Shown here: positions 24,800 through 34,619 of the stretch, in pieces
Layout: the number at the start of each line of letters is the position of its first letter
How positions within the stretch are numbered: position 1 is the first letter of the stretch
NCBI GenBank assembly: GCA_026545765.1
Contig: JAIFAC010000195.1
Location: forward strand, 85,184 to 149,183
Direction of reading: 5' to 3'
Source: Plantago major
Lineage: Eukaryota; Streptophyta; Magnoliopsida; Lamiales; Plantaginaceae
Length of the DNA stretch: 64,000 bases
Made by a program: the position numbers and the translations under genes
The notes under the pieces: model-generated
What the model was told of the DNA's origin: nothing
The model's input: the letters and a program-made list of their open reading frames with translations, nothing else
Databases searched by the model: none

Positions 24800-25830
24800 C
24801 AAAAGCCCCCTTTTTGTTTTTTCATTCATTTAGACTGATTTTTTCATTCCGTACACTTGCTTGTTATTTCATATTGCTAGACTATTTGTTTATGTGTTTA
24901 CTCGTTTTTAGTTTAATTGTGGCTTTGGAAAGTGGGACCTTTGCACTCATATGAGGAAATTCGTAAACTCTAGCTGAGGCTTGGAGCTTCGATCTTGCGA
25001 CGCGAGGTTGAACAGTGCGAGTACAAATTTTTTCGAAAAAATTTTGCTCACTGTTCCTTTTTGTGCATTCGTAAATTTTCGCCGCGGCAAAGCAAAGTCT
25101 TTTCTCCCCGCTTTTTGTTTCAGAATTTTCGCCAAGTAGATTTATTCTTCACCGCTATGGCTAAAAAAAAAAGAAGTCTGACAGCTCAGAAAACTGGCCA
25201 AGCGAAATGGGTTAAATTTTAAATTTTTTCTTCCCTTCTTCTTCTTCCCCACCGACCCACTTCCCCCATTAACTTCCCGTCTCCTTCTTCTCTTCTCTCA
25301 AAACTCACTTTCTCCCTCAATTTTCCACCAAATTCCCCCATTCTTGTTGCAATCTAACGGGTCTTCCCCCCTCTCTTCGATTCTTGTTCCGTTTTTGTGC
25401 TTTATCCATCCAACTCTTCGAATTCACAAGGTAATTTGGCTTGAACTTCTTTTTTCCTAATTTTTTCAGTCTTCTTGAATTATTTCGTCGATCGTCATAG
25501 TTGTAATTGCTTGGTGTAGTAGTTCGATTTTGATTGATGCATGGATTCCGTATCGCTGATTTTGAGATTTTCGTCTTCCAATTTCGTAATGGCTTGCCCG
25601 CTTTTGACAATTCGCCATCTTGTCTCTCTTTTGCTATGATTATCGATGCTCCTATGCTTGTGAACTAATGTGGATCTTGCATTGGCCATGATATTGAATT
25701 TTGAGTTGGTTTGGGAAATTTTGCGTTATCCCCTGTTCCTTGCTCTTTTGTGCTTCTGGCTCTTGATCATGAAAAGGTTTGGGGAGGTAGTTTTCTACCC
25801 CCATTGTTCTACACTAACACCTTTCTCGCG
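24800..25830 (+). other. Untranslated spacer between protease and ORF2, Gypsy element A
   Basis: T-rich and C/T-rich leader DNA with no protein-like frame. It contains a PPT-like GGTTTGGGGAGG at 25775, about 60 bases before the ORF2 start, and a TTCGCCGCGGC word at 25079, like the LTR palindrome. Confidence 0.5.
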
Positions 25831-25836
25831 GGCACT

Positions 25837-26964
25837 ATGTCTCGCAGAGCCACAGGGAGTAAACGCCCGAGAGGCGAATCCAGTAGTGCGGTAGCTCAGA
25901 GCGGTCCAGTCGATGAGTTCTCCCATCTGTCCGCGGAGGCGAGGGCTTTTATGGAAGCGAACTTTATGGAGCCCAGGAAGGCATGGCCCGAGCGGGAATT
26001 GGCTCTTGATGAGCTGGAGGATGTCATCTATGCGTAGTCCGCCAGATCGATACTTAGCCGGGACACGCCTTCTAAACAATACTTTTATGACCAAATCGGT
26101 TCGAGTTCTACATCGCCTCACGACTTGGCTGATGGGGTGATGATAGTTCATGGCGTGGTCCGCTTCTCACCGAGTATCCAGAATTCCCAGCCTAGGGTGT
26201 TCGAAAGTAAGATGACCGCAGAATGCATCGGGCGAAAACTTTCACAATCGGCAGTTTGATAGGGACTTAGCAGAGTTCGTCCTTCTACCTGGCATTGATC
26301 CGGAGGACCACAGGACCAAGACCACCATAGCCACCCACTTCCTCCAGCCTGAGGTTCGCCTCTGGCAACATCTCATCCAGTATAATGTGACCCCCAACTC
26401 CCATTTTACCACCCTCACTCCTCTCACAGCCGCCTCATTCGAGCGATCATGGCAGGGCAGTATGTTGACGCCCCTGATATCATTGTGTCGGAAGCTCATT
26501 CCGGAGAGCTAAAGGCAGTCTACTCGGTTTTCCATGACTTATCACCAATATCTGCCGGTCCTTCAATGTTCCCGGCATTCAGGGCTCCGAGAAACCCAAA
26601 GGAGCTCTGAAATCAGCTAGCGCCAGAGTCATCCTCAGCCGTCATCCAGCCCCTATTAGGGGCGCCGATGATACTGCAGAGCAGACCGCTCCACCTCCAC
26701 CTGGTCCTTTTGACTTTCAGCATTACTTCGACCAGATGCAGGCATAGTTTGAGGAGTGGGCAGGAACACAATATGTCCGGATCGAGGACCAGTACTCCCA
26801 CATTGAGGATCACTACTGGCGACAGGAGGGGAGAGAGAGAGAGGAGAGCTGAGGCTTGGGAGCTGCGGGAGCTTGAGCGCTTGGAGAGGCAGGAGGCACT
26901 ATGGAAGGCGCAACAGGATTTCTGGGAGCAACGCTTCGGTGGTGGCCCTTCTGGATCCGCCTGA
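25837..26964 (+). pseudogene. ORF2 of Gypsy element A, 'putative plant transposon protein'-like
   Basis: Starts MSRRATGSKRPRGESSS at 25837. The frame continues through a TAG at 26035 (where Q would fit) to about 26260, then shifts. The middle (about 26245-26440: FDRDLAEFVLLPGIDPED ... EVRLWQHLIQYNVTPNSHF) and the following GQYVDAPDIIVSEAHSGE resemble the domain often annotated as 'putative plant transposon protein' (PF20167-like), here by eye. The C-terminus is Q/E/R-rich and coiled-coil-like (LERLERQEALWKAQQDFWEQ), ending at 26964. It takes the place where pol or an env-like gene lies in full-length relatives. Function unknown; a structural or RNA-binding role would be speculation. Confidence 0.6.
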
Positions 26965-28384
26965 TCACCCTTGCCGAGACAACACTATGGTTGGTCATTC
27001 TATACAGTCGTTCTTACACTATTCATTGCTAGGGACTAGCACTTGTTTAGGTTTGGGGAGGTGGTCGACTGTATCTTTAGCTTAAGTTGTCTCGTTTTGT
27101 ACTTTATTCCGATATTTGTCCTCTATTTCGTACTCCGTTTTTCATTCTTTGTTTTCACTTGTTTGTGTTATGTGACTGTGGTTGTAGGTTAGCCACCTTT
27201 ATGTGTTAGTTATATATTTCCCTTCCAGTTGAGTCCTGTATAGATGTTAGTACTTTTATTTTCTCAGGTTGAAGTCGAAAATTACCAAGTCGAACGCCTA
27301 TTGCGAATGGTAAATTCTCTTCGCTACATTTTGTTTAATGTCTAGCTAGAAGTAGTGTAGGTTTTTAATCCTGCAAGGTCGCTTTCTTGTAAATAGCAAG
27401 TCCGTTAGCCTCAGAGTCCAAAAGCTGCGAGGAGCCTAGCCAAGAAAAAATATTATACCGCACCGTTATTGTGTGATCTCTCGATGTGCAAGTTTTTACG
27501 ACATTTGCACCTTTTCATACTTATGTGTACTTAGTTTCGTTGGGGATGACGAACGACATGATTTACTTTGCAGATTTTATTTTTCCCCGTTCTGTCGAAC
27601 TGGTTTGGGGAGAGGATTGTTCACTATGATGTTATGAGCTGTTATAATTTTGTCATGGAAATCATTTCATCGCTCCTTAACTTATGATATTTGAATCTCG
27701 GTGGATCTATGGTCTTTATTGATCACCGTTAGTCGGTCGTGGTTTCAAATACTACCTATATACCATGGCCTTTAAAAACCATATGTCCGTGAGGGTTGAT
27801 GGCACGATACCAAACCGACATGCACAAAAGTGCATTTTGCAAAATGTACACCGCAAAAATTTAGATTAAAAGAGCCCAGGTGGCCACGCACTGAATTCAG
27901 TGAAGCATTATGAGATTTGATGTTGTTTTGAAATGGATGAAGGGAGCAGTTCCAGTTGTTCAAATTTTTTGGAGGAATACATCATGTGCCAAAGCCCCTT
28001 TTGACTCAATGAAACGAGTACAATAGCATAAGATATTTGAGGCATCTTGTGACGAAAGTCATCTTCCCAGTTTACTTTTTTGAGCTATACCCTATATGGA
28101 TACTTCCATGAGAGTGAGTGATACACTTTATACACCTGTGAGGGACTATTAGGTTAGGCTTAATTGTTATTTACTTGAGAAACGATCGTGTCTGATTACC
28201 TGCCTGCTATTCATGCCAAGGTTAGGTTGAGAACAAAATTTTTGCATCTTGTGAACTTAATATTTTCAATGGTAGATTCGGTCGCTTGGGAATTTGACTC
28301 TTTGTTTGTCTACTTGATTTAGAGTCTAGTGTGTTTAGGTTGTGTGTTTGCTCGGGGACGAGCAAAGGTTCGGTTTGGGGATTT
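26965..28384 (+). other. Long 3' untranslated region of Gypsy element A
   Basis: No coding frame. It holds GGTTTGGGGAG motifs at about 27051 and 27602, a block at 27696-27881 conserved with element B, and a hairpin TTGCTCGGGGACGAGCAA (28348-28365) directly before the polypurine tract GGTTTGGGGATTT. Confidence 0.7.
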
Positions 28385-29576
28385 TGATGAGACAATATTC
28401 TAACGTCTCATTTGGTCTTTTTTAGCGATCTTTGTGAGTCTTTGTCTTTAGTTTTGTAGTGTTTTTAGTTGGTTTTTACGCTTTGGTGTTTTGTTTGTGT
28501 TTTGTAGAAATCTGTGTCTTTTGAGCCGTTTGAAGACAAGTTGGTTGGCATGGCTCGCCGCGGAGAGATTTTACGAGCTTGGCATTGGATGTTCCAGCAT
28601 GGCTCGCCGCGGTGAGATTTTACGAGTGATGTTCCTGTTTGAAGATTGAAGCTCGCCGCGGTGAGATTTTACGAGAAGGATATATATTACGATTAAGAAG
28701 GTTCGCCGCGGAGGGCTATTTCCTCCGCCACGGCGAGCGACGCAGAATTTATTTTATTTTCCTTATCAGATTAGAATTTTGATTCCTATTCAGATATACT
28801 TCTTTTAACCTAGTTTTGAGAAAAAGCTCCAAGAGCCATACATTGACATTGAGACATCTTTGGAGCTTAGTTATTCATTGATTTTGTTCATCAAATCAAG
28901 ATTATTGGTATTGATTTCTCAATTGCTTTATTCTTTACAATTCGTTCTTTATCTTATTGATTGAATTGTATGTTAGTGCATGCGAGCTTTTCATCTATGT
29001 TTCATATGATTATTACCATGAATATTTGCATGCCATCATCAAGTATGAGTAGCTAAACACCTTTGAATACAGTAGTATGTGAAGATTATGTATATTTGTT
29101 CTAGGGTTTATCAAAGCACTCATATAGGTTAGTCTCAGATAAAATCTTCGTAAAACCTTCAATTCGATAAGTCCGTATTAAATCCTCTAAATTGTTCATG
29201 TTTAAGGATCGTGAATCGACGACTCACCATTTCTCCAAAGATAATATTTTCTAAGAACAATTGGTTGAATCTAATTGATCGATTTGTCATAACCACTGCA
29301 GTGACAAATATGAGTGTTATCCCTAGTTCGAATTAGCATAATTGGATCTTGCTACTGTATTCATCTTTCTCTCATTGTTAATTGTTATCTTAGCTTTGAT
29401 TAAACTAGTTAGAAGTATAAACAAACCATCAATCAGATTGTTTCTGGCAAGTATCTGTTTACTCTCACTGCTACATAGCTTAATTAATTCCCTAGAGATC
29501 GATCCTGAGTTAGGCTTTAGTCTACAACTACAGCTTATTCTCTAATTGCTTTTTAGAGTATAATTTGAGCTTATCA
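28385..29576 (+). repeat. 3' LTR of Gypsy element A
   Basis: 1192 bp, TGATGAGACA...GCTTATCA, followed by the ATAGT duplication. It carries variant GC palindromes at about 28554, 28603, 28652 and a longer stem-loop near 28702-28737. Confidence 0.92.
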
Positions 29577-30588
29577 ATAGTACCCATTAAATCCCCACAC
29601 CCCCCAACAGATTGGTCCCCTCTATTCAATAATAAATAACACCTCAAGTCGACCAAATCAAATGATATTCTCTCTCAGGCCATTGTGTAATTATTTTGTC
29701 TCACTATTAAAGAAAAGAAAAAACAAATTAAATTCATTTATTTATAAAAGAAAATGTAAAAAAAAAACCCATCTTCTTCTTCCCCTTCCATTCTTCCTCT
29801 TCACTCTTTTTTTTTTCAAGAATGGTCCTAAGACGTTAAAAGCTCCTATGTCGAGTTTAATAAATAGCCCAAAGGAGTCAGCATTTTCTCCACCGAGTCA
29901 GAATACACATCCGATTGACCTTTGCAGCCCAATCGAGCTCAGACATGTACCGTGGTCGAATTTGCAAGCTCCAATCGGAGCCGTTAATTCCGGTTATATT
30001 TGGCCGATCATCTTCTTCGTTGAATTTTTGATGTTTTGATTGTTCTTTTGATTTGGTTCATAGTTCCAGGGACTCAATTTAAACTTTTGGGAACTCGAAA
30101 CCCTTACAATTGAGAATTTAACGCACTTAATTGCAAAATCAGAAAAGTTATTGGGATAGAATTGAACATTTAAAGAAATGGGTAATAACTAGTTGAGCCC
30201 AAATAATTTCTGGATATTAATTTGACCCCATTTACATCAACGTCTCTACATTTATTTTCCTTAATTACATATAGGTCCACTAACAGTTGGTACCTAAATA
30301 AAACAGTAAAAAAAAAAAGTAAAAAAAATTAAGAAAATATAGAATCAAAATAAAAGAAACTCAAAAATCAAAATACTTAATGATATTTTCGTTATTTCTA
30401 GCAACTTTGGCTGACACATTAGCAAAAAGCAAATCCATGTCATCATCAAGTTTGACTTTTGGACCTCTTTGTAATATCGAAATTGCTCGCCAATTTTTGG
30501 ATGTAATCGTAATTGTTCGAATAGAAAGGGTGAATCTGTTATTGGACCCAATTTAAGGGGTACCATCCGAAATTTTCCTAAATGTTTA

Positions 30589-30660
30589 AGTGAGTTCGAG
30601 TCTAGATGGATTTCAGGCTCAAGTGGACTAGTAGAATGATTACACCACCTTATGATATGA
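30589..30660 (+). mobile_element. Ty1/Copia (SIRE-like) LTR, right part after the nested insertion
   Basis: Continues the LTR interrupted at 21195: CTAGATGGATTTCAGGCTC and GTGGACTAGTAGAATGATTA match, in reverse orientation, the LTR near 34975-35010. The match fades at about 30660, where minus-strand gag sequence begins. Confidence 0.55.
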
Positions 30661-31035
30661 TCGAAATCGCATTGCGGGCCCAAGTGCGTAAGGAATATAT
30701 TCATTGAAGAAAGTTTCTACAACCTTTTTCCAAGTGCGTCACGATCCTACCGGCGAACTGTTTAACCATATCTTAGCATTACCCCAGAGAGCAAAAGGAA
30801 AAGTTCTCTTGCGGAGTTTACTGACATCTAATCACTTGTTCAAAGTACATCATGAATCTGATCGGGTCATCACCCCAAATCCCACAAAATATAGGTTTCT
30901 TAGCTACTGAATTGTCATCCATCTCACGAGCTTTAATCTTTGGTTCAAGAAAAATGGGTGGACCACTTCTAAACATGCTATCTCATGAGTCTCCCATAAA
31001 TGCTCTTCTTCCCATGATGAAAATCTGCAAGTAGT
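30660..31035 (-). pseudogene. gag: Gypsy gag fragment, minus strand
   Basis: Minus-strand frames read SGPPIFLEPKIKAREMDD, then KKPIFCGIWGDDPIRFMMYF, then (after frame changes) FPFALWGNAKIWLNSSP and TWKKVVETFFNEYIP. The order 'region with IRFMMYFEQ ... W-L ... TW..V...F...Y.P' is that of the plant retrotransposon Gag core. Stops and shifts make it non-functional. A primer site and LTR follow on the same strand at 31163-31180 and beyond, so this is the 5' part of a minus-strand element. Confidence 0.65.
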
Positions 31036-31160
31036 GCTATATAGAAACCACAAATGAAGACCCATCAACTGTTAGTGAACTAAGAATAAAAATATATAGT
31101 AAAAAGAAAACAATTTGCACTAAACCAATTTTGGTAAAAAGTGAAGTAAAAAAATTTCTC

Positions 31161-31177
31161 TAGCAGCGGCGCCAAAA
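31161..31177 (-). other. Primer binding site of the minus-strand Gypsy fragment
   Basis: On the minus strand TTTTTGGCGCCGCTGCTA follows an LTR end CTCCAACA. This is the usual form of a tRNA-derived primer site in Athila/Tat-type Gypsy elements. Confidence 0.6.
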
Positions 31178-31180
31178 ACT

Positions 31181-31720
31181 TGTTGGAGCAGAACGGTCGT
31201 TAGGAGTTAAGCTCCACACAAAGTTTCCTACTATAGTTAATTAGCAGTTTTTATTTCCATTTTGCCTAAATTCAATAATAGAAACACATAGTAATGTAAT
31301 GAACTAAAAGTTGATCTGAGTGTTGAACTCTTACTAGAACCATAATTCTAATAACTTAAGATAAAAACGAGAGTTTAATTGCAAAGACTTATAAACAATA
31401 ACTAACATTCACAAGTACTTGAAAAAAGAGAAAATCAACGAGAATAATCTGATAGTTTACGGACACATGGGATATACAAAAGGTGTATGAAAAGTCATGC
31501 AAAGGTAATTGAATCTCTATGTGTGTGTAATGATAACACATAATATAGTTTGTCACTGACTAATCAACAAACAGGGATTTATATGCAACGGAGTCTTCTA
31601 CCAGGGGTATATGTAATTCATCCTTAATATAATCAAGAATAATAGTACACACTTATAGAATTGACTCGAATGCAACAATGAATGTTAATCAAGGCACCAA
31701 TTCATATACTCACATCATAA
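31181..31720 (-). mobile_element. 5' LTR (part) of the minus-strand Gypsy fragment
   Basis: On the minus strand the LTR ends CTGCTCCAACA at 31181, directly before the primer site. A TATA-type word GCATATAAATCCC (minus strand) lies near 31575. The outer end is not found, because a LINE tail begins at about 31722. Confidence 0.5.
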
Positions 31721-31721
31721 C

Positions 31722-32260
31722 GCTTTTTTTTTTTTTTTTGAAGCAGCAAAATTTATTAATAACCTCAAAAAGTCTACAAGAGCATAAGAGATGCTCGGAA
31801 TGAAATAAAGTTACAAACCATAACCACTACCATCACAACCAACAACATAATCTCAACTAACTAATCTCAACTCCAATTCGGCTTCAACAAAGATCTCCAA
31901 GGTGTGCAACCATCAACGGGAACCATGAGCATCCCGGACTTCAAGCCATCATGATCACAATAGTACCAATTACAAATGTCAACGGGATCCATTAAGGTCC
32001 CGGACTCAACACCGTCAATTCCAAAAATGAATCTCAAACCCGTCAAATCCTCGAGACCGTCAATTCCACACCAAGAGACAACTATGTGCTAAACGATTTC
32101 AAGTAAACAAGAGGCAAGAAATTTAAGAGGTGGCCATCGAATACGAAACCAAAGAGCACTAGCTAGCCACGCCCCTACACCCTATGCCTACGAGGAGACA
32201 AGTGGCAAGAAATTTAAGATGTGGTCCCGACTCACGGAACATGCTCTTGTAGCCGAATTG
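31722..32260 (-). mobile_element. 5'-truncated LINE tail, minus strand
   Basis: A T-run at 31722-31739 (A-tail on the minus strand) precedes TGAAGCAGCAAAATTTATTA and CTACAAGAGCATAAGAGATG, a typical 3' end of plant L1-like LINEs. No ORF survives. The words AAGTGGCAAGAAATTTAAGA and GAGGCAAGAAATTTAAGAGG mark an internal duplication of about 90 bp (32105-32220). The 5' border is approximate. Confidence 0.5.
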
Positions 32261-32439
32261 GAGTTGAGATTTATTGTAAAGCTTGAAGAAAATTCTAGTG
32301 AAGGATGATGGTAGAAGACGTGATTTTGGGAGTTTGATAGCGTATAAATATGTTTGGAAATGTCTCTTGGTTTCTGAAACTATTGGAGAAGTTAATAATA
32401 GGTTTATAATTGTTTTCTAATGAATTAAAGAGTAATTGG

Positions 32440-32561
32440 GCTTGGCTTGAACAAGGAAGATTGGGCTGAAATTGACGGGTTAAGAATTGGGCCAATGATC
32501 CAAGCTCTGCGAACTCTACTCCAACGCTCAACTTACATTAAAACGACAATATTACAACAAC
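32440..32561 (+). repeat. LTR end fragment related to the 5.0-7.5 kb solo LTR
   Basis: GGGCTGAAATTGACGGG, GATCCAAGCTCTGCGAAC and CTCCAACGCTC correspond in order to GGGCTGAAAAAG, GATCCACGCTCTACGAAC and CTCCAACGTTC at 7408-7466. Orientation is plus. Only the 3' part is recognisable. Confidence 0.4.
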
Positions 32562-32569
32562 TAGATATC

Positions 32570-33206
32570 ATAGATAGACGATTAGTGTATTAGATTGACG
32601 GTGTGTATTGATCTAATTAATATTAATCATGTTACCTTTGTGACTCGTTTATTATAACGACTTGATAAACATATCCGTAAACCATGACGTATCCGCAAGT
32701 GGCAAACATGAAATTCTGATCGAAACGATTAGTATTCAGTTGTTCGGTTATGTAATTCATTCAAGACAATGTCGGAGCAGGTTAGGGCCATGTTTAGATT
32801 ATAATCTGTCATTTTGGATTGGGTGAATTCTGATTAAAATAATCTATATTATTCATATTGGAGAAATGTGGGCAGTGAATTGACAAACTTCATTAGTGTT
32901 CTCATAAAATCACAGATATTGAAATTGATACTTTTGGAAAACAATAATGATTTCATCAGATCCTTCTTGAAGCTCAAACATCTAGAGATGTTCGAAATTA
33001 ATTAACTTATTACATAAATTCGACAAACAAGACAAAAATTCAAGAGAATCAATCCTGCTGGTGCCATGAATTCATCAAGTCGAGCTAGTCCACGATTAAT
33101 AAGAAGGAAATTCAAAAGTTAATCTTAAACCTTCTAGCTATGAGAAAAAAAGTTTTCGACATAATCAATTTTGTGAACAAGTCAGATTTGAAGGAAAGAA
33201 TAGGGC
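32570..33206. other. Intergenic stretch, no gene seen
   Basis: AT-rich, no protein-like frame. The part next to 33206 is probably the 3' UTR of the lipid-transfer-like gene. Confidence 0.45.
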
Positions 33207-33542
33207 TTACGTGAAGCAGGATCCAACAAAGAGAACTGTTTTAGGAAGTTGACAATCCATTAGAAGTTCATTAACCTTCCAATCAAGCTTGAATGGTAGC
33301 CGACTTGGATCCTCTCTGTAACATTCACAAGCATCTTCAGGGTTCTTTCCAAGCCAAGAGTATGCTCCTCTGCAACATTCCCGAGTAGGATGGATAGCTG
33401 CCCCGACTATGTAATCTTTGCAGGGGTTTAAATTTTCAATTGGAATTTGTGAGCAATCGATAGGGGGTCTGCCACCGCTTACGCTTGTAGCTATGAACAA
33501 AACTAGGGAGAGAGATACTAGTGTTGCCAATTTTTGTGCCAT
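33207..33542 (-). CDS. Secreted eight-cysteine lipid-transfer-like protein (nsLTP / prolamin superfamily)
   Basis: Single-exon minus-strand gene of 111 residues from the ATG at 33542 to TGA at 33207. An upstream ATG at 33596 is in frame but would put 18 polar residues before the signal peptide, so it is not preferred. Residues 1-23 (MAQKLATLVSLSLVLFIATS) form a signal peptide. The mature part has exactly eight cysteines (30, 41, 56, 57, 72, 74, 97, 109) in the order C-C-CC-CxC-C-C, the eight-cysteine motif that folds into four helices around a lipid-binding cavity. The product is probably secreted to the apoplast and binds lipids; its exact subfamily (LTP-like, defence or reproductive) is not resolved. 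No defect is seen. Upstream lie three short direct repeats and a TATA-like run. Confidence 0.88.
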   Translation of the reverse strand: MAQKLATLVSLSLVLFIATSVSGGRPPIDCSQIPIENLNPCKDYIVGAAIHPTRECCRGAYSWLGKNPEDACECYREDPSRLPFKLDWKVNELLMDCQLPKTVLFVGSCFT

Positions 33543-33597
33543 TTCAATACCTATTATAAGTCGAGTTTTTTTATTGAATGTGTCAATGTTACACACA

Positions 33598-33612
33598 CAT
33601 ATATATATATAC
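33598..33612 (-). promoter_or_regulatory. TATA-like run upstream of the lipid-transfer-like gene
   Basis: TATATATATATATG on the minus strand, about 60 bases before the start codon. The position suits a TATA box, but the low complexity makes the call weak. Confidence 0.35.
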
Positions 33613-33696
33613 CTATTATAGGCATGTTTTATTTAACTTAATTTGCATATTTTTATTAATTAATTAAAATTATAGAAAATATGTCTAAGTAGTTTT

Positions 33697-33866
33697 GGTC
33701 AAAATTAGTATGGGATTATGTCAATCCTAAAACACGTGGTATGCATTTCATTTATCTTTGATGGTCAAAATTATTATGGAGTTATGGAAACTTATTGATG
33801 TAATATATCATCAAGAAGGTTATTTTTCCACTTTTGGGTCAAAATTATTATGGATTTTGTCAATCC
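33697..33866 (-). repeat. Three direct repeats upstream of the lipid-transfer-like gene
   Basis: GGTCAAAATTA(T/G)TATGG occurs at 33697, 33763 and 33837, spaced 66 and 74 bases, and twice continues into TGTCAATCC. They lie about 155-320 bases before the start codon on the minus strand. Confidence 0.75.
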
Positions 33867-34074
33867 AAAGTAGCAATATTGTAGTTGATTTTTTAATTGT
33901 TGTTGTGTTTTTGTTACATTTTTAAAATTAGAATCGTTACTAAAATAATGATTTGTAATAAAACCAATATATTTCAAGCAAACATAAATGTATAGTGCTG
34001 GCATAAACAAGAAGTTACTTCATAGGTGGTAAATAAGTGAGTATACTACAATCTTTCTAACTATTTACTACTTG

Positions 34075-34330
34075 ATAATTTCTTTATTTTAAAAATATCC
34101 ACTACATTGACGAACTCACACATAATTACATTTCACTAAATATAGAAACAAACTAAATATTGGTGAAATGAAGAAGTATCAATCCTTTAAAACCAGAGAA
34201 TGATTACTTGATACTTTTTTTCTTTTTAAATTGTTCACTACATTGACGAAATCACACAAAATTATGTTTCACTAAACATAGAAACAAATTAAATGTTAGT
34301 GAGATAAAGCAAGTATCAATCCTTTAAACG
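34075..34330. repeat. Tandem duplication, about 130-bp unit
   Basis: Copy 1 (about 34075-34199) and copy 2 (about 34208-34330) share CACTACATTGACGAA, TTTCACTAAA-ATAGAAACAA and AAGTATCAATCCTTTAAA in order, with roughly 80-85% identity by eye. It lies upstream of the lipid-transfer-like gene. Confidence 0.75.
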
Positions 34331-34619
34331 GAAACAACAATCACCATACCCAAAAAGTAGAGAGGCACCTCAATGTGGATAATGTCGTCAATGTTGAAAT
34401 TCAATTTGAGGTTGCATAATCAATTTATCAAATTTTATTTAAGCCAAAATCTTCTACTAAAACATAGTCACAAAGCTAGAATTTTTAGAAGTTTATTGAG
34501 ATTTCGTTCTCACCAATAGAGAATGAGAATCAAACAACAAAACAATTAAGATTACGTGCAATGAAAGTAAAATAGATTGTTGCATAAAATTATCATCATT
34601 TTAGGTTCCTCTTTCCAAG

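Larger units (their letters stand above)
21223..29576 (+). mobile_element. Complete non-autonomous Gypsy element A (gag-PR-ORF2, no RT/RH/IN)
   Basis: Two direct LTRs (21223-22430, 28385-29576) begin TGATGAGACAATATTC and end GAGCTTATCA. They are flanked by a perfect 5-bp duplication ATAGT (21218-21222, 29577-29581). A primer site complementary to a tRNA-Asp-like 3' end follows the 5' LTR, and GGTTTGGGGATTT precedes the 3' LTR. The internal order is gag (22579-24056), retropepsin (24147-24764) and a separate downstream ORF (25837-26964). No reverse transcriptase, RNase H or integrase motif is visible in any frame. The 3' halves of the LTRs are almost identical and the U3 parts clearly less so. 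Primer site and layout fit the Athila/Tat side of Gypsy (inference). Confidence 0.88.
21205..30579. mobile_element. Mutator-like element, split by a Gypsy retrotransposon
   Basis: The left end (GAGAAAATTACATATAGTAC, completed after the Gypsy insertion) and the complement of the right end (AGGAAAATTTCGGATGGTAC) are imperfect inverted repeats. A perfect 9-bp duplication AAATGTTTA lies at 21196-21204 and 30580-30588. The element itself is about 1 kb (21205-21222 plus 29582-30579); the 8.35-kb Gypsy element is inserted only 18 bases inside its left end. The interior at 30060-30180 (GGGACTCAA, CTCGAAACCCTT, TTGAGAATTT, CTTAATTGCAAAAT) matches the element at 8233-9486. There is no transposase. Confidence 0.8.

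Noticed and set aside
32100..32220. Tandem gene remnant suggested by repeated GGCAAGAAATTTAAGA
   Set aside because: Short duplication within the LINE-derived segment; frames are not protein-like.
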